DNA of 64,000 nucleotides, taken from assembly GCA_032622095.1 (NCBI GenBank), contig CP136063.1, forward strand, positions 74,811,980 to 74,875,979. Direction: 5' to 3'. Each line of letters begins with the position of its first letter. The first letter of the stretch is position 1. Of the stretch, positions 45,601 to 54,692 are shown piece after piece. The translations under genes were made by a program, and so were the position numbers. A model generated the notes under the pieces. That model was not told the DNA's origin, did no database searches, and was given only the letters and a program-made list of their open reading frames with translations. Origin of the DNA: Siphonodentalium dalli (Eukaryota > Mollusca > Scaphopoda > Gadilida > Siphonodentaliidae).

Positions 45601-47886
45601 TCATTGAACAAATCTGTCAGTCACCCCCCCCCCCCCAACACTGTGGGGACATCCCTGTGAGAATATGACATACAACATTTATTTGACTACATTAGCTTAA
45701 CAAAATTCCCATGACCTTGAGAGCAAGTGCATCCTGAGAATTATATTCCATTCATGAAACCATCAGCTACCAGTATCTGAGAGGTGTTGACATAGATTAT
45801 TAGGTTTTAACGACTGCACACACATCTTTTTGATACTCCTACAGCTGTGATCAAAACAAGGATTTTAATGGGCTGAACAAGGAAGAGATAACATGGTATG
45901 ATACAGTGTGGTGTGGCAGGGACAGGAGGTGGGGTGGGGGAGGGTGGGGTTGGGTAGCTGTGATATGTCTAAAAAAAATCAAAGGTCAAAATGCAAAAAA
46001 AATATTATTTTTAGTTATGTCCCTGGCTCTGCCCCTATTTGACCCAGTGACCCCATTTGACCAAATCTGAACCCCAGTCACCCAAGGTTTCTCTGTACCA
46101 ATATAAGCTAAATCGGCCAAATATTGTTTTAGAAGAAGTCATTGTAAGAATTACTATGAGTTATGGCCCTGGTTTCTCAACTAATTGACCGGGTGACCTC
46201 ATTTGAAAAAATCTGAACACCAGTCACCCAAGGACCCTCCATACCAAATATTAGCTAAATCGGCCCAATGGTTCTGAAAAAGAAGTCGTTGTAAGAATTA
46301 CTATGGAGGAATAGAGTTATGGCCCTGGCTTCGCAACTATTTGACCCAGTGACCTCATTTGAACGAATATGAATGAGAGTCACATAGGGAACATCCACAC
46401 CAAATATGAATCAATTCGGTCTTCCGGTTTCAGAGGAGAAGATGTTCAAATAATTGTTGACGGACGGACGGATGGACGGATGGACGGACGGACGACGGAC
46501 GAGGAGTGATGACTATAGCTCCACCGGAGACTTCGTCTCAGGTGAGCTAAAAAGTACCGTTTATTTTGTTAGTTTGGCTTTTTGGCGGTGTTCCGATCTA
46601 TAATCTGAACATATACAGGAAAAGCAATTATGCGTATTAAACATTCAAAAACATATTTATTGCGAAACATTTTTAATACTGGTTGTATTAGTTGTTGAAA
46701 ATCGACTATAATCAAGATGGTTATTCACGTCGTTTCAGAAACACCAGCGCAGCCATTATTATATTTTATTGAATGTTTCATACACACACTGGTTTTTTCT
46801 CAAGCCAAACACCACGAAAATGACAACTTTAGAAAAACAATAACGGTACTTTTTCGTAACGGCATCAGTTTGCCCTACCCGCATCATAGCAATTCAGCAG
46901 GATCACCAGCATCATAGCATATTAGCAGGACCACTTGGCCAGGGGTGTATACCGCGTGGTGCTACCCAATCGCGACCTCGTGCGTGACCTATATCGGCAA
47001 ACTACCGAAGTTTTGCCTAATAAAATTGACTCGATGTTCAAGCGGTTGAGTAACGAGTATTCCACAATGAAAAACCAGGATATTTGTTTCGGACTCAATC
47101 AATTCGATGATTAAAGTGTTAATAACAATAACTGAACTCAGAGCACTATGGATCTAACGATAAGCGTTTCGATATGTTTAACCCTTCCATGACTGGAGCT
47201 TCCTGAAATTTTGCGAAACCCTTATGCCAAAGCATTTATATATGCGAGTCCCCCATAGGTTGTCCAGCAATTTCACTTGCAAAGTTGAGTAGAAAGTTTA
47301 GTCAATTCGTCAGCTGCTTTTACTGAACACTTTAGTCATGCAGCGTTGATAAGTTTGGAGCTATATTGTATAATCACACCGGTGTTGAGTAAAATATTTT
47401 TCAACGAGATGTTCAGCGTAGCTATGTATTTATTTACCTTGGATACGTGAGTGCATGGCTGATAACGACAGCTTCTCGGTTCTCGCCAGTGAGTTCCTTC
47501 GCCTCCCTCAGAATAGATTCTGCCAGGTGGGCGAAATCGAATTTGGTATGCTTTTCGCCATTCCATGTCTGACTTGTCCGTTGGTTCTGATCCTTTGTGC
47601 ATGAGTCTTTCGGAACATCCGGCTTAAGTTTATTGGTGAACACTGAACGGGAAGAATGGTGAAACGAATGAATGATCGACGACCTCATGAGTCCTGTTTT
47701 CTCGAATATCGAACATGGTGTTAAGTCGATGTTGATCGAATTGAATACGAGCAGTGGATACAGCGGCCTGATGTCACACGTGTGTGGTAAATCTCCATGG
47801 AAACCAGGCGATGTTGGCATCTCAACTTCACGAAGTCTGTTGTCCAATCCGTAATGCGTTCCCGGAAGACACAGCGACGTTGTCAT
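33489..47886 (-). CDS. odd: odd-skipped / OSR-type C2H2 zinc-finger transcription factor (three exons)
   Basis: A nuclear DNA-binding regulator. Odd-skipped family members act in embryonic patterning and in gut, limb-joint and kidney development. Spliced coding order: 47886-47438, 35118-34963, 33642-33489. Joined length is 759 nt, giving 252 residues plus stop, close to vertebrate OSR1 at about 266. An N-terminal motif [12 protein letters not shown] lies near residues 114-125, recalling the family's FDFANLA-type motif. Three fingers follow: C157-C160-H173-H177 ([19 protein letters not shown]), C185-C188-H201-H205 ([11 protein letters not shown]) and C213-C216-H229-H233 ([11 protein letters not shown]). 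The linker THTDERPY and these helices are diagnostic of the family. The tail is short (19 residues after the last His). Introns have GT..AG ends: 35119-47437 (12.3 kb, full of transposons) and 33643-34962 (1.3 kb). All key residues are present, so the gene looks functional. Whether it is the odd, sob or bowl type cannot be told from one locus. Confidence 0.96.
33643..34962 (-). other. odd: odd-skipped intron 2 (1,320 bp)
   Basis: Donor cacag|gtaag, acceptor ttcag|ata. It contains a small hairpin (34721-34784) that resembles 54585-54650. Otherwise no feature is seen. Confidence 0.93.
34721..34784. repeat. 64-bp hairpin (MITE-like)
   Basis: 'gaaatgttcagataacaatt' with 'aattattatct-aacatttc'-type mirrored arms; the same wording is at 54585-54650 ('gaaatgttcagacaataagt'). 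Confidence 0.7.
34963..35118 (-). CDS. odd: odd-skipped exon 2: fingers 1 and 2
   Basis: Acceptor ..atattccag|gtcaaag, donor ..gatcacag|gtaag. The 156 bases encode [20 protein letters not shown]-type finger 1 and [18 protein letters not shown] of finger 2. The intron after H201-R splits finger 2 just before its last His. Confidence 0.96.
36012..36187. mobile_element. 176-bp palindromic MITE with TA duplication
   Basis: Ends CAGTAATGCCCTAATTAATT and mirror, TA on both sides (36010-36011, 36188-36189). Arms continue through 'ctttaaccacagcagaatta' and 'cccataattctgctgtggtt' to 'tcaggattta'. The centre is 'gagagctttccgatgaatgg-caacaagcc'. A larger relative is at 43581-43786. Confidence 0.92.
36966..37931 (-). 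pseudogene. LINE ORF2, RT catalytic box to C-terminus
   Basis: Opens after the stop inside GVPQG and carries [24 protein letters not shown] (second and third catalytic Asp), [38 protein letters not shown] and the C-terminal domain up to the stop at 36966. Confidence 0.9.
38075..39751 (-). pseudogene. LINE ORF2, longest intact part (endonuclease to first RT Asp motif)
   Basis: More than 540 codons open in one frame, including the endonuclease C-terminal SDH motif and RT motifs up to [18 protein letters not shown], then a stop where other elements have Lys. It is in frame with the 40108-39755 part, separated from it only by one stop codon. Confidence 0.9.
40109..40429. other. possible 5' untranslated region of the LINE; otherwise nothing
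   Basis: Non-coding AT-rich sequence upstream (on the minus strand) of the first LINE codon. I could not find a matching target duplication with the 36605 end, so the element's true 5' limit is unknown. Confidence 0.4.
40430..41243 (-). mobile_element. tRNA-derived SINE interrupted by a hAT-like element
   Basis: On the minus strand from 41243: GCCCCTCGGTGGCTCAATCG-GTTAGGAG, a tRNA head with box A (TGGCTCAATCGGTTAGGAG), then 'tcactccaagccgttttgcc-ctctagctc'. After the insert 40627-41176 it resumes at 40619 with 'tggcgataagGGTTCACATCC', a box B. The body continues and ends near 40430 with 'ggatttcctccaccactaat', wording of a kind common in conserved SINE bodies. Removing the insert plus one GAGCTAG copy gives a normal box A to box B distance, confirming both the SINE and the insertion. 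Confidence 0.78.
40627..41176. mobile_element. hAT-like element D2 (550 bp)
   Basis: Starts CAGGGGG.., ends ..CCCCCTG, flanked by GAGCTAG (40620-40626, 41177-41183). Subterminal 'ttccggcacgtatgcc' at the left mirrors 'atacgtgcctgaattttttt' at the right. The interior has 'gaaatccaagatggccgctg' and 'ttcatatacagctgtttaca', as in D1. A duplication of 7 bp by strict reading (8 with one mismatch) and CAGGG ends suggest a hAT derivative. Non-coding. Confidence 0.82.
41244..41664. other. no recognisable feature
   Basis: Intronic, unique-looking DNA without supported features. Confidence 0.4.
41665..41775. mobile_element. 111-bp hairpin MITE
   Basis: Arms caagccttcaaatagggtgt and 'ctgtcatttgca' are mirrored at the right ('tgcaaatgacag', 'acaccctatttcaaggcttg'). 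The middle is 'gaatgaggtccccagagggt'. Diverged relatives are at 28800-29155. Confidence 0.85.
41776..42169. other. no recognisable feature
   Basis: Intronic AT-rich sequence with nothing identifiable. Confidence 0.4.
42170..42642 (+). mobile_element. Helitron-like element, 5'-truncated copy 3
   Basis: Shares 'gagttatgtccctggctctg-ccc', 'tttgaacaaatctgaatgtg-agtcac', the GACG-rich run and the terminal hairpin 'ctccaccggagacttcgtct-caggtgagctaa' with copies 1 and 2. The left limit is approximate. Confidence 0.82.
42643..42790 (+). repeat. dispersed G-rich repeat
   Basis: 'gtgggtcccaaattttgcc', 'ggcaagtaggggg' and 'ggtgggtac.ttgagg' recur at 51548-51640. Class unknown. Confidence 0.6.
42791..43580. 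other. no recognisable feature
   Basis: Intronic AT-rich sequence without supported features. Confidence 0.4.
43581..43786. mobile_element. 206-bp palindromic MITE with TA duplication, longer form
   Basis: Same ends as 36012-36187 (CAGTAATGCCCTAAATAATC, mirror at the right) with TA flanks (43579-43580, 43787-43788). Its centre holds both arms of an inner hairpin ('ggcttgttgccattcatcgg-aaagctctca' and 'tgagagctttcagatgaatg'), of which the shorter copy keeps only one. Confidence 0.92.
43789..44344. other. no recognisable feature
   Basis: Overlapping frames of 60-79 codons on both strands (43896-44179) have no family signature. Confidence 0.4.
44436..46550 (+). mobile_element. Helitron-like non-autonomous element, copy 2 (2.1 kb)
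   Basis: Collinear with 23327-25864 at very high identity by eye, which suggests recent spread or gene conversion. It lacks the 647-bp MITE (clean empty site at 44862) and keeps a 260-bp stretch deleted in copy 1 (about 46178-46436). It ends in the same hairpin and CTAA. It sits inside intron 1 of the odd-skipped gene. Confidence 0.82.
46508..46550 (+). repeat. terminal hairpin of the Helitron-like element
   Basis: tagctc.acc.gagac-TTC-gtctc.ggt.gagcta: nested arms with two single-base bulges and a 3-base loop, directly followed by A. The same structure ends copies 1 (about 25828-25864) and 3 (about 42606-42642). Confidence 0.88.
47179..47263 (+). mobile_element. left half of a palindrome MITE, subfamily III
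   Basis: ACCCTTCCATGACTGGAGCT followed by 'tcctgaaattttgc' and a degraded half palindrome ('agcatttatatatgcgag'). The right half is missing. The complete relative is at 62842-63072. Confidence 0.75.
47438..47886 (-). CDS. odd: odd-skipped exon 1: N-terminal domain
   Basis: ATG at 47886-47884 (context atcATGa), 149 codons plus two bases, donor ..ccaag|gtaaat. The encoded part has few conserved motifs apart from [11 protein letters not shown] near its end, matching the short motif that precedes the fingers in OSR proteins. Upstream, 'tgttaattcattctgcag' at about 47935-47918 looks like a splice acceptor, so a non-coding first exon further right is possible. The plus-strand frames over this exon are shadows. 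Confidence 0.88.
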
Positions 47887-47994
47887 GATGACAGCATATA
47901 ACGATCACCAGACGATTCTGCAGAATGAATTAACATATTAAGTGACTTAAAATGTAAATTAATAAACTGGAAATGTACATACCAGTTTATAATA
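47887..47994 (-). promoter_or_regulatory. odd: 5' flank or 5' untranslated region of the odd-skipped gene
   Basis: About 108 bases between the ATG and repeat X. A candidate acceptor (ctgcag, exon starting at 47917) is visible. No TATA box or clear initiator can be claimed. Confidence 0.35.
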
Positions 47995-48370
47995 AAGCTA
48001 TATTATGGACGTGTTCGAGTGCGTTAAAGTGATAAGTTAGTTCTCAGGCGCTATGCCAACCTGGTGAATATAGCATTCTTCTAACATCCCCGAAAATTTC
48101 AAAGAAATCGACCATACCACACCATAGAAAACATCGTCAGAACTTCGCTCAATTGTAAATATTTACATATCGATTCGGGACGCAACTATCGGTGATAAAC
48201 TTACACAAATGATTTCGCCATTAAGAGTGATTGCATTCAATTTATATATGAGAATGACGGTGTTTGTTGTCAATTTTGGAATACTATTCGTAAAAAAAAT
48301 AACAACTTTGAGCATGATTATTCTCCATTTCTATTTGACAACCCCACCGGAGTGTTCCACATCACTTTAA
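47995..48370 (+). repeat. dispersed repeat X, copy 3 (most complete)
   Basis: From 'ttatggacgtgttcgagtgc' to 'gttccacatcactttaaa'. It contains all blocks seen in the other copies. It lies just upstream of the odd-skipped start. Confidence 0.8.
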
Positions 48371-49156
48371 ATCCACAGGCAAATTGAGGTAATGGTGTCG
48401 TTCACATTGATCGAAGCTTGCCCAAATATGGTGCTGATCAAGATATATGTCTGATATTTGTTTTGTTGAAGTTTATCGTGACAATCATGTCATATCGGGA
48501 CAGAGCAACTGACAAACTTTCCCTGCTAGCCAAATTCAAGTTATGGACAACTGATTCAAATCCCCATTCAATTTTTGGCTACGTCACTTTCTGCCAAAAT
48601 TTGGAAGCTCGAATGATCCATGTTCGTTTTAACGTATATATACATGGCTCATTCGAGCTTCCAAATTGTCTCTACGTAATTTGGAAGGAGGTATATGATA
48701 GGTTGACAAATACACGGAATATTGGCATACCGGTTTCATATGCTGTGAAAAATGTTTCACATTCTATGCCGTTTTTGTACTATACATCTGTTACGTGTAA
48801 GAACACCTCGGCACCATCGTATGTAGGTATAATGTGTATGTTGTTATCAGTCGTTTGACTCAATAATTACCAAAAAAATAATACTCCACTTAATATATTA
48901 AGATTAAAAAGTTGTGACAACGTGTCGAACCTGTTTCATGGTTAATTTGCACAATTTACCTCCGACATTAAAACTCGATATCGTGGTCAGCATTCCTGAT
49001 GGGAAGATTGTCAGGGAAATTGAAATAAAAACAATTAGGCCTGTATGAGCGAATGTTTTATTGAGTAAGTTATATTTGGCGGCGAAAGATGGGGTCGACG
49101 AGATGCAGGTACCTGTACAATATATAGGTTTCCTGACTTGTTCTTTTATCTTTTTA
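48371..49156. other. no gene called; contains one hairpin
   Basis: A 146-codon plus-strand frame (48418-48858) spans a hairpin at 48599-48666 and has no recognisable family, so it is not called. The remainder is unremarkable. Confidence 0.45.
48599..48666. repeat. 68-bp hairpin
   Basis: 'atttggaagctcgaatgatc-catg' mirrored by 'catggctcattcgagcttcc-aaat' around an 'acgtatatatac' loop region. 'ttcgagcctccaaattttgt' near 18989 is a possible half relative. Confidence 0.8.
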
Positions 49157-49306
49157 ACCCTTTACCCAACAAAACGGCCAAAACCGCCCAAATAAAGCTT
49201 CAACATCCTAAAATATCTTTGGTCTGTCTCAATAACACCATACAAATATGGATATCATTGGAACCGGTTCATTGACCACATTGTGATGGTTACAGTTATG
49301 CCCTGT

Positions 49307-49375
49307 GCCAATGCATTCTCTTATATATGTGAGTCGACCATAGGTCGCCTCGCATATATAAGAGAATGCATTGGC
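49307..49375. repeat. 69-bp palindrome
   Basis: One arm mismatch (tatgtgag for tatgcgag); otherwise complementary. Confidence 0.92.
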
Positions 49376-49518
49376 CTAAACAAATTCTTTTTTAACACTT
49401 TTTACCATTTTTTCTTACATTCTTTAACAATTTTATAATTTTTTCTTACATTTTTTAACAATTTTTATAATATTTTTCTACATTCTTTGAGAATTTTATC
49501 ATTTTTAATATGTGTTAA

Positions 49519-49587
49519 GTCAATGCATTCTCTTATATATGCGAGGCGACCTATGGTCGACTCGCATATATAAGAGAATGCATTGGC
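49519..49587. repeat. 69-bp palindrome
   Basis: First bases gt instead of gc; the rest is complementary. Confidence 0.9.
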
Positions 49588-49614
49588 ACAGGACCGTTAT
49601 GTTGGGTAAAGGGT

Positions 49615-51846
49615 TAAGTGACGATATAATTTTTTTAAGTAATAACAAAGGCATGTTGTGACTCAGTTACCATTGTCATGGAACCTCATCGGCATAATAT
49701 GGCTTTAGCCCCGTAAAACGATTAGCCCCATATGAGCGACAGGCGTACAACACAAACGGGGTAACACAAACTGTAAACACTGGGCTAAACCCATGTATAT
49801 ATAGTGCCACCACAACCTTCCAGCCATCAAACCATAGTTTCTAAGATGTACTGACTGTTTCTGGACCTCCGACCAGTCACCAGATTGCTGCACAATACAT
49901 ACATACAATACCATTTTTCACTCTGGGTGCAGGATTGTTTTTACCCCCCCCCCCCCCCGGGAACGCAATATTTTTTCCTTTCCGATCTCGGACACCAACC
50001 CCTCCAGCACAAGTTTTTGGTTTCAAGTGCAATTGGGGACCCACCCCAAAGTTGAGCTAAAAACTGTGAAAATAGCAGATAGAGGATGTGAAATGTTTTT
50101 AATAACTATCCGGATTAAATGCCAATCAGGTAACCTTACAGAAATATCATAAAATCAGAACACTCATTAAGTAAACATGTTAATTAAGGTTCAGCATACC
50201 CTTAAGTTACCCGCAGTATATAATTATGCGACAAAGATGTGTATGCACAGCAACGTATTTGCTCACGTTGTGACTTTCCCCGGCTAGATGACTAAATGGT
50301 CGTCCAATTTCTGTATTAATTATATCATGTTCAATCTGCAGTCTGTTCCATTAACCAATAATAACTTAACAAGTAATTGAAGAACACACTGATAGAATAC
50401 ATGTATTCTTTGCAAATTGCAAATTTGCAGGGGCTTGTAGCGCACTGGCTGCTATATATAGCCCCCTCCAACCTCAGTGTCATTATACGCCTTACCTATA
50501 CGGCCCATGTACCCCCTCCCCCGCGCACATACAGTATGCACCGTACCTGTTTTATACCATCGTATAGTATACATGCGACACATGCATACTACAGTGATGT
50601 ATAGAGCATGCATGTCTATAGAGACAGTGCATATAAGGGCAGTGCGGTTTTGGAAGGGGAGAGGGCAGTGGAGCGCAATACACACCCATGGGCCAGAAAT
50701 AGTAATCCCGAAATAAACTGCTATCATTTCAAAGATGAATACATGTTTTGTAATAATGAGCATGTCACATTCATTTACTCAGCTTTTCGTTATATCGGTA
50801 GGTATTAAAGTAATCAAAGGTCCCATTTATATACCCAACGATGCTTATCATACATAATTCATAAAATCTGTTTAGCTTTCAATATTCATCATTTAAAGAA
50901 CAAGAAGAATTAAATGAGCTGACGTTGGCATCGCAGCGATAATTGAATGTCAAAAACCATGAGACAAATGGATAATCTTTTATTTTTTCAGTTCAATTTT
51001 TTCCTCGAAAGAAGCGGAACCCACCCCATGATATCGTGTTATAAGAGAAAAGTTATTGGAAAAATATTGTAATTTGGAGCCCCCTTCTCTTCAATAATAA
51101 TACTCAACTTAATAATCTATCTTTAAACCTGGATTTGAAAAAATAATTACATGCCATTGGGAAAATGTGCTATCGGAGCTTAAAACCAACCCACCCATCC
51201 ATCCGGACCTTGTAGCGTGCGGTTTGTTCCTGCCCTCTCCCATCCAATGAATGGACCTGGAATTCACCTGGTTTTAACCCTGGATGAAACAACAATAACA
51301 CCAGGTAACACGCTCTAAATTATGGGGGTGCTAACTTTGGTGTTTATGCAGGTTTAACAGAATAAAGTACCGATTGAAGCAGATTGGGATATAATATTTT
51401 ATCAATATCAGTCAATAATAATGGTGAAGACTAAATGGAATGGCAGGATTGCACATATATTTAGTGGCTTATAAAAGTATGGGATGGTATTTCTCATAAT
51501 ACATTTAGTAAAAAAAAAAAGCTTTAAAATGTGTCAAGTTTGGGATAGGGGGGGGGGGGGTCCCAAATTTTACCGAGAAAAAACAATTTTGCAAGTAGGG
51601 GTGGTGGGTACATTGAGGGTGGAAACTTGTTAGGGCCTTCAAGTGTTTTCAGACCACCTGGCTTTCTTTATTTCTGCCATATTGTGAAAAGACTAACACT
51701 GAAAGCACTTTTCTGTTACATTGCGTGCAAATGTGTGTTTTTTTTGTTTTTTTAATCCGAACATCGTGTTCAAAGTTGAATTGCTTATGACGTCAATTAT
51801 GTGACGTCTTTCTAAGACATATAATACTCCTACACTCAGCGAGGGA
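49615..51846. other. no gene recognised
   Basis: Frames near 49705-49914 and 50377-50808 overlap on both strands and show no signature. A poly(C) run is near 49945 and a poly(G) run near 51548. 51548-51640 matches the G-rich repeat at 42660-42760. Confidence 0.45.
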
Positions 51847-52365
51847 GTTCATGCCATGAATCTCTACTCTGGCTAACGCCCGTAGAAATCATATTCCAAA
51901 AGTACAAAACCTGGGAACTTTTTGAAATTTTGACAGGGAACCTTATAAAATCGAAACAATAACACAGGGAATATATTTCTTTGTTATTATCTGTTTCTTA
52001 ATAATGTACTTCACTGTAGGTGAAGGTCCCAACTCGAAAGTTCACGATTTAAGTGACTTTGTGAACGATTTTGCTTTGTGTTTCTTACAATTATGGAAAT
52101 TTTCCTGGGTAATTAATTGACTGTTTATTGCAATATCGGCTCTCAAAAGTAACAAAAAAGCATGGCATTTCGAGTTGGGACCTTCACATATAGTGAGGTA
52201 CACGATCAAAGAACAGATAACCATTAAGAAATATATTCCCCGTGTTATTTTTTTCGACTTTATAAGGTTCCGTGTCAAAACTTCAAAAAGTTCCAAGGTT
52301 TTTACTGGTGGAATATGATCTCTATACGGGCGATAGGCAGGGCATAGAGATTCATGGCATGATCT
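51847..52365. mobile_element. foldback element, full-length copy
   Basis: 'ttcatgccatgaatctctac' to 'gattcatggcatgatct', collinear with 17279-17790 across the whole length, about 519 bp. Confidence 0.85.
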
Positions 52366-52904
52366 AGCAGCGAGGTAATTCAAGTATTTATTGACCTAGA
52401 TACCGGGACAATTCAAAAGCGAATATTAAAAGGTGCATTTTGGAGCGAAAAAAACGCCAAGTGGCTTTAAATGGGTGAAATTGACAATTTGTAGCAACTG
52501 TCGGATCAGAAAAACAGGGACACATTTAGATACGATGTGTAACCAAAAAAAAACAGCGTTAACTATTCATTTTGTCATAAAATGTTAATAATAAAAGCGC
52601 GTCTATAAATGAAGAAAAGTATTCTTAACACTTTGTCGCTTCGGAATAGATTTTCAGAGAATATAGAATATATTTATCGACCTATCCACGGAAATTTAAT
52701 GAAATCGACTAATTACTATACGTATAAATTTAAACTTGAAAACTGTCGCAGCTTCGACTTGATGATATTCCATAATTGACATTATCGACTTCTTTACTAC
52801 ACACGATAACAGAGAAGTGGTTGCTAAAAAAAATGAGTACAGACTTGGAAGAAACAGAAAAGTGTTCAGTGCGAAGTCCGATCTAAGAGCTATTTCCATC
52901 AATG
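52366..52904. other. no recognisable feature
   Basis: AT-rich; a 68-codon minus-strand frame has no signature. Confidence 0.4.
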
Positions 52905-52987
52905 TATCACATTATTATAATCAATAAATATGAAAAATGATCAAGGAAATATGGGTTGATACAAAAATCGGACTTGGCACTGAAAGG
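52905..52987 (+). mobile_element. right half of the 157-bp palindromic MITE
   Basis: 'gatcaaggaaatatgggttg', 'atacaaaaatcggacttggc' and 'actgaaagg' match the right arm of 31329-31485; the left arm and final gt are absent. Confidence 0.8.
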
Positions 52988-53596
52988 ACCAGAAGAGAAT
53001 TTTGCTCATGCATTATATTATAAACTAACATATCGATACCTGGAAAATGAATCGTTCAAGAGTCACCGTAATACTCCAAGTTGTAAATAATTTGAGACAG
53101 ATTTCTAACATGTATACTCCATGTGGATTAATTGTGTTTTGAATTTAGATATGTTAAGTTCCGCGACAATATATATTGGGCAGTAGAGACTATTAAAGAC
53201 TGCTAATTCCGCCCCATATATACCGCGGACCCACCCACCGAGATCGGTGCACGCTGCTAACACAGCGCACCTGACAGCCACGATAGTGATTTATAAGGTT
53301 TTGAGGAGTTTCGAACCTAATCCTGACAAATTGTGTTTGTATTACTGACGGTAAACATTGCAGCGGGACAGTTGACAGAATTGAGGCGATATGCCCTGTA
53401 TTTCGGTAGGTGTGGTGTGTCAGTCACTGACCTGCCATGGAGTAAAAATTGAGAGGGAACTCTGCAATATCGAGTGTATGGTAACCCATCCTCACATTCC
53501 AGTTCCATATGCTACCGTAATAACCGTAATCTAATTTTAATAACTTTTTATACTGGAACTCTAATGCGATTAAACTATTGCCTTGACGGTGCCTTA
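52988..53596. other. no recognisable feature
   Basis: No supported gene or shared repeat noticed. Confidence 0.4.
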
Positions 53597-53746
53597 ACCC
53601 TTTACCCAACAAAACGGCCAAAAACGCCCAAATAAAGATTCAACAGCCTAAATTATCTTCGGTCTGTCTCAATAACACCATACAAATATGGATATCATTG
53701 GAACCGGTTCATTGACCACATTGTGATGGTTACGGTTATGCCCTGT

Positions 53747-53815
53747 GCCAATGCATTCTCTTATATATGCGAGTCGACCACAGGTCGCCTCGCATATATA
53801 AGAGAATGCATTGGC
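53747..53815. repeat. 69-bp palindrome
   Basis: Near-perfect; centre gaccacaggtc. Confidence 0.92.
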
Positions 53816-53979
53816 CTAAAAAAAAATCTTGTTTAACACTTTACCATTTTTTCTTACATTCTTTAACAATTTTATAATTTTTTATTTAATTTTTTTAACA
53901 ATTTTTATAATATTTTATAATTTATATAATATTTTTCTACATTCTTTGACAATTTTTTATCATTTTTAATATGTGTTAA

Positions 53980-54052
53980 GCGAATGCATTCTCTTATATA
54001 TACGAGGCGACCTATGGTCGACTCGCATATATATATAAGAGAATGCATTGGC
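53980..54052. repeat. 73-bp palindrome (expanded)
   Basis: As above, with a 4-bp expansion of the TA stretch in the right arm and gcgaatg at the left edge. Confidence 0.88.
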
Positions 54053-54124
54053 ACATGGCCGTTCTGTTGGGTAAAGGGTTAATCTTTGACTTTTGCATCG
54101 GCATAAAATCTTAACCCTTCCTCT

Positions 54125-54480
54125 TACTAAAATGGATTAAAGTGATGTGAAACACTCTGGCAGGATGACCAAATAGAAATTGAGAATAATCCTGCTCAAA
54201 GTTGTTATTTGTTGTGAATTTGTTATGAATATTAATCCAAATCTGATATATTATTTAAATGCAATGGCTCTCGATGGCGAAATCATTTGTGAATCGAGAT
54301 GTAAATTTACAGTTGAGCGTAGATCAGATGATGTTTTCTATGGAGTGGTATGATCGATTTCTTTGATATTTTCGGCGATGTTAGTGGAATGCTACATTCC
54401 CCATGTTGGCATAGCACCTGAGTATTAACTTATCAATTCCACGCACCCGAACAAGTCCATAATATGTCTATAAGATATAA
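54125..54480 (-). repeat. dispersed repeat X, copy 4, inverted
   Basis: 'ttaaagtgatgtgaaacact-ctgg' through 'gcgaaatcatttgtgaatcg' to 'acaagtccataatatg': reverse complement of the 47995-48370 copy. Confidence 0.8.
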
Positions 54481-54584
54481 TATATACATTGGAACGGTAT
54501 ATTATTCCTCTAGGGGTGGTGCGGGAAATATGAGCAGACGACAGGCAGATGGAGAGATAATAAAAGTAATCATATTCATTGTGG

Positions 54585-54650
54585 CGAAATGTTCAGACAA
54601 TAAGTTCAACAAACAGCCCATGACTGATGAACTTATCATCTGAACATTTC
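54585..54650. repeat. 66-bp hairpin
   Basis: 'gaaatgttcagacaataagt-tca' mirrored by 'tgaacttatcatctgaacat-ttc'. Relative of 34721-34784. Confidence 0.78.
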
Positions 54651-54692
54651 CTCATAAATGATCGAGTATTTAGTAAAAAAAACTGGTTGATA

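Larger units (their letters stand above)
44345..46956. mobile_element. element F with ~90-100-bp inverted ends, split by Helitron-like copy 2
   Basis: Left arm 44345-44434 ('cccctggtcaagtggtcctg', 'cctgctgaattgctatgatg', 'agggcaaactgatgctgtta') is mirrored at 46857-46956, with one repeat of the 'cctgct..gctatgatg' motif more at the right. The Helitron-like insert 44436-46550 begins right after the left arm; right of it 'aaaagtaccgt' mirrors sequence next to the right arm. No target duplication identified. Confidence 0.68.
35119..47437 (-). other. odd: odd-skipped intron 1 (12.3 kb)
   Basis: Donor ..tatccaag|gtaaat at 47438/47437, acceptor ..tattccag at 35119. It carries at least seven mobile elements, listed separately. 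No other exon is recognised. 35130-36010 and 46980-47175 show nothing identifiable. Enhancers would be expected in such an intron but cannot be seen by eye. Confidence 0.9.
49157..49614 (+). mobile_element. palindrome-bearing MITE, subfamily I, full-length (458 bp)
   Basis: Ends ACCCTTTACCCAACAAAACG and, inverted, ACCCTTTACCCAACATAACG. TA flanks (49155-49156, 49615-49616). Order: 130-bp unique block ('aaataaagcttcaacatcct', 'ggtctgtctcaataacacc', 'ggaaccggttcattgaccac'), palindrome 49307-49375, AT spacer with 'ttcttacattctttaacaat', palindrome 49519-49587, right end. Confidence 0.92.
53597..54079 (+). mobile_element. palindrome-bearing MITE, subfamily I, full-length (483 bp)
   Basis: Same design as 49157-49614: ACCCTTTACCCAACA ends, TA flanks (53595-53596, 54080-54081), palindromes at 53747-53815 and 53980-54052. 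The AT spacer is longer, and the second palindrome has a TA-step expansion in one arm (atatatatataag). Confidence 0.92.

Noticed and set aside
47336-47854. Frames overlapping exon 1 on both strands
   Set aside because: Alternative-frame shadows; only the 47886-47438 frame links to the zinc-finger exons and carries the FDFAHLAES motif.
48418-48858. 146-codon plus-strand frame
   Set aside because: Spans a 68-bp hairpin, has no recognised domain, no splice context and low-complexity composition; not supported as a gene.
20267-54052. 69-bp palindromes as microRNA precursors
   Set aside because: Arms are almost fully paired and the copies are embedded in MITEs; there is no evidence of a defined mature arm, so kept only as a question under the palindrome finding.
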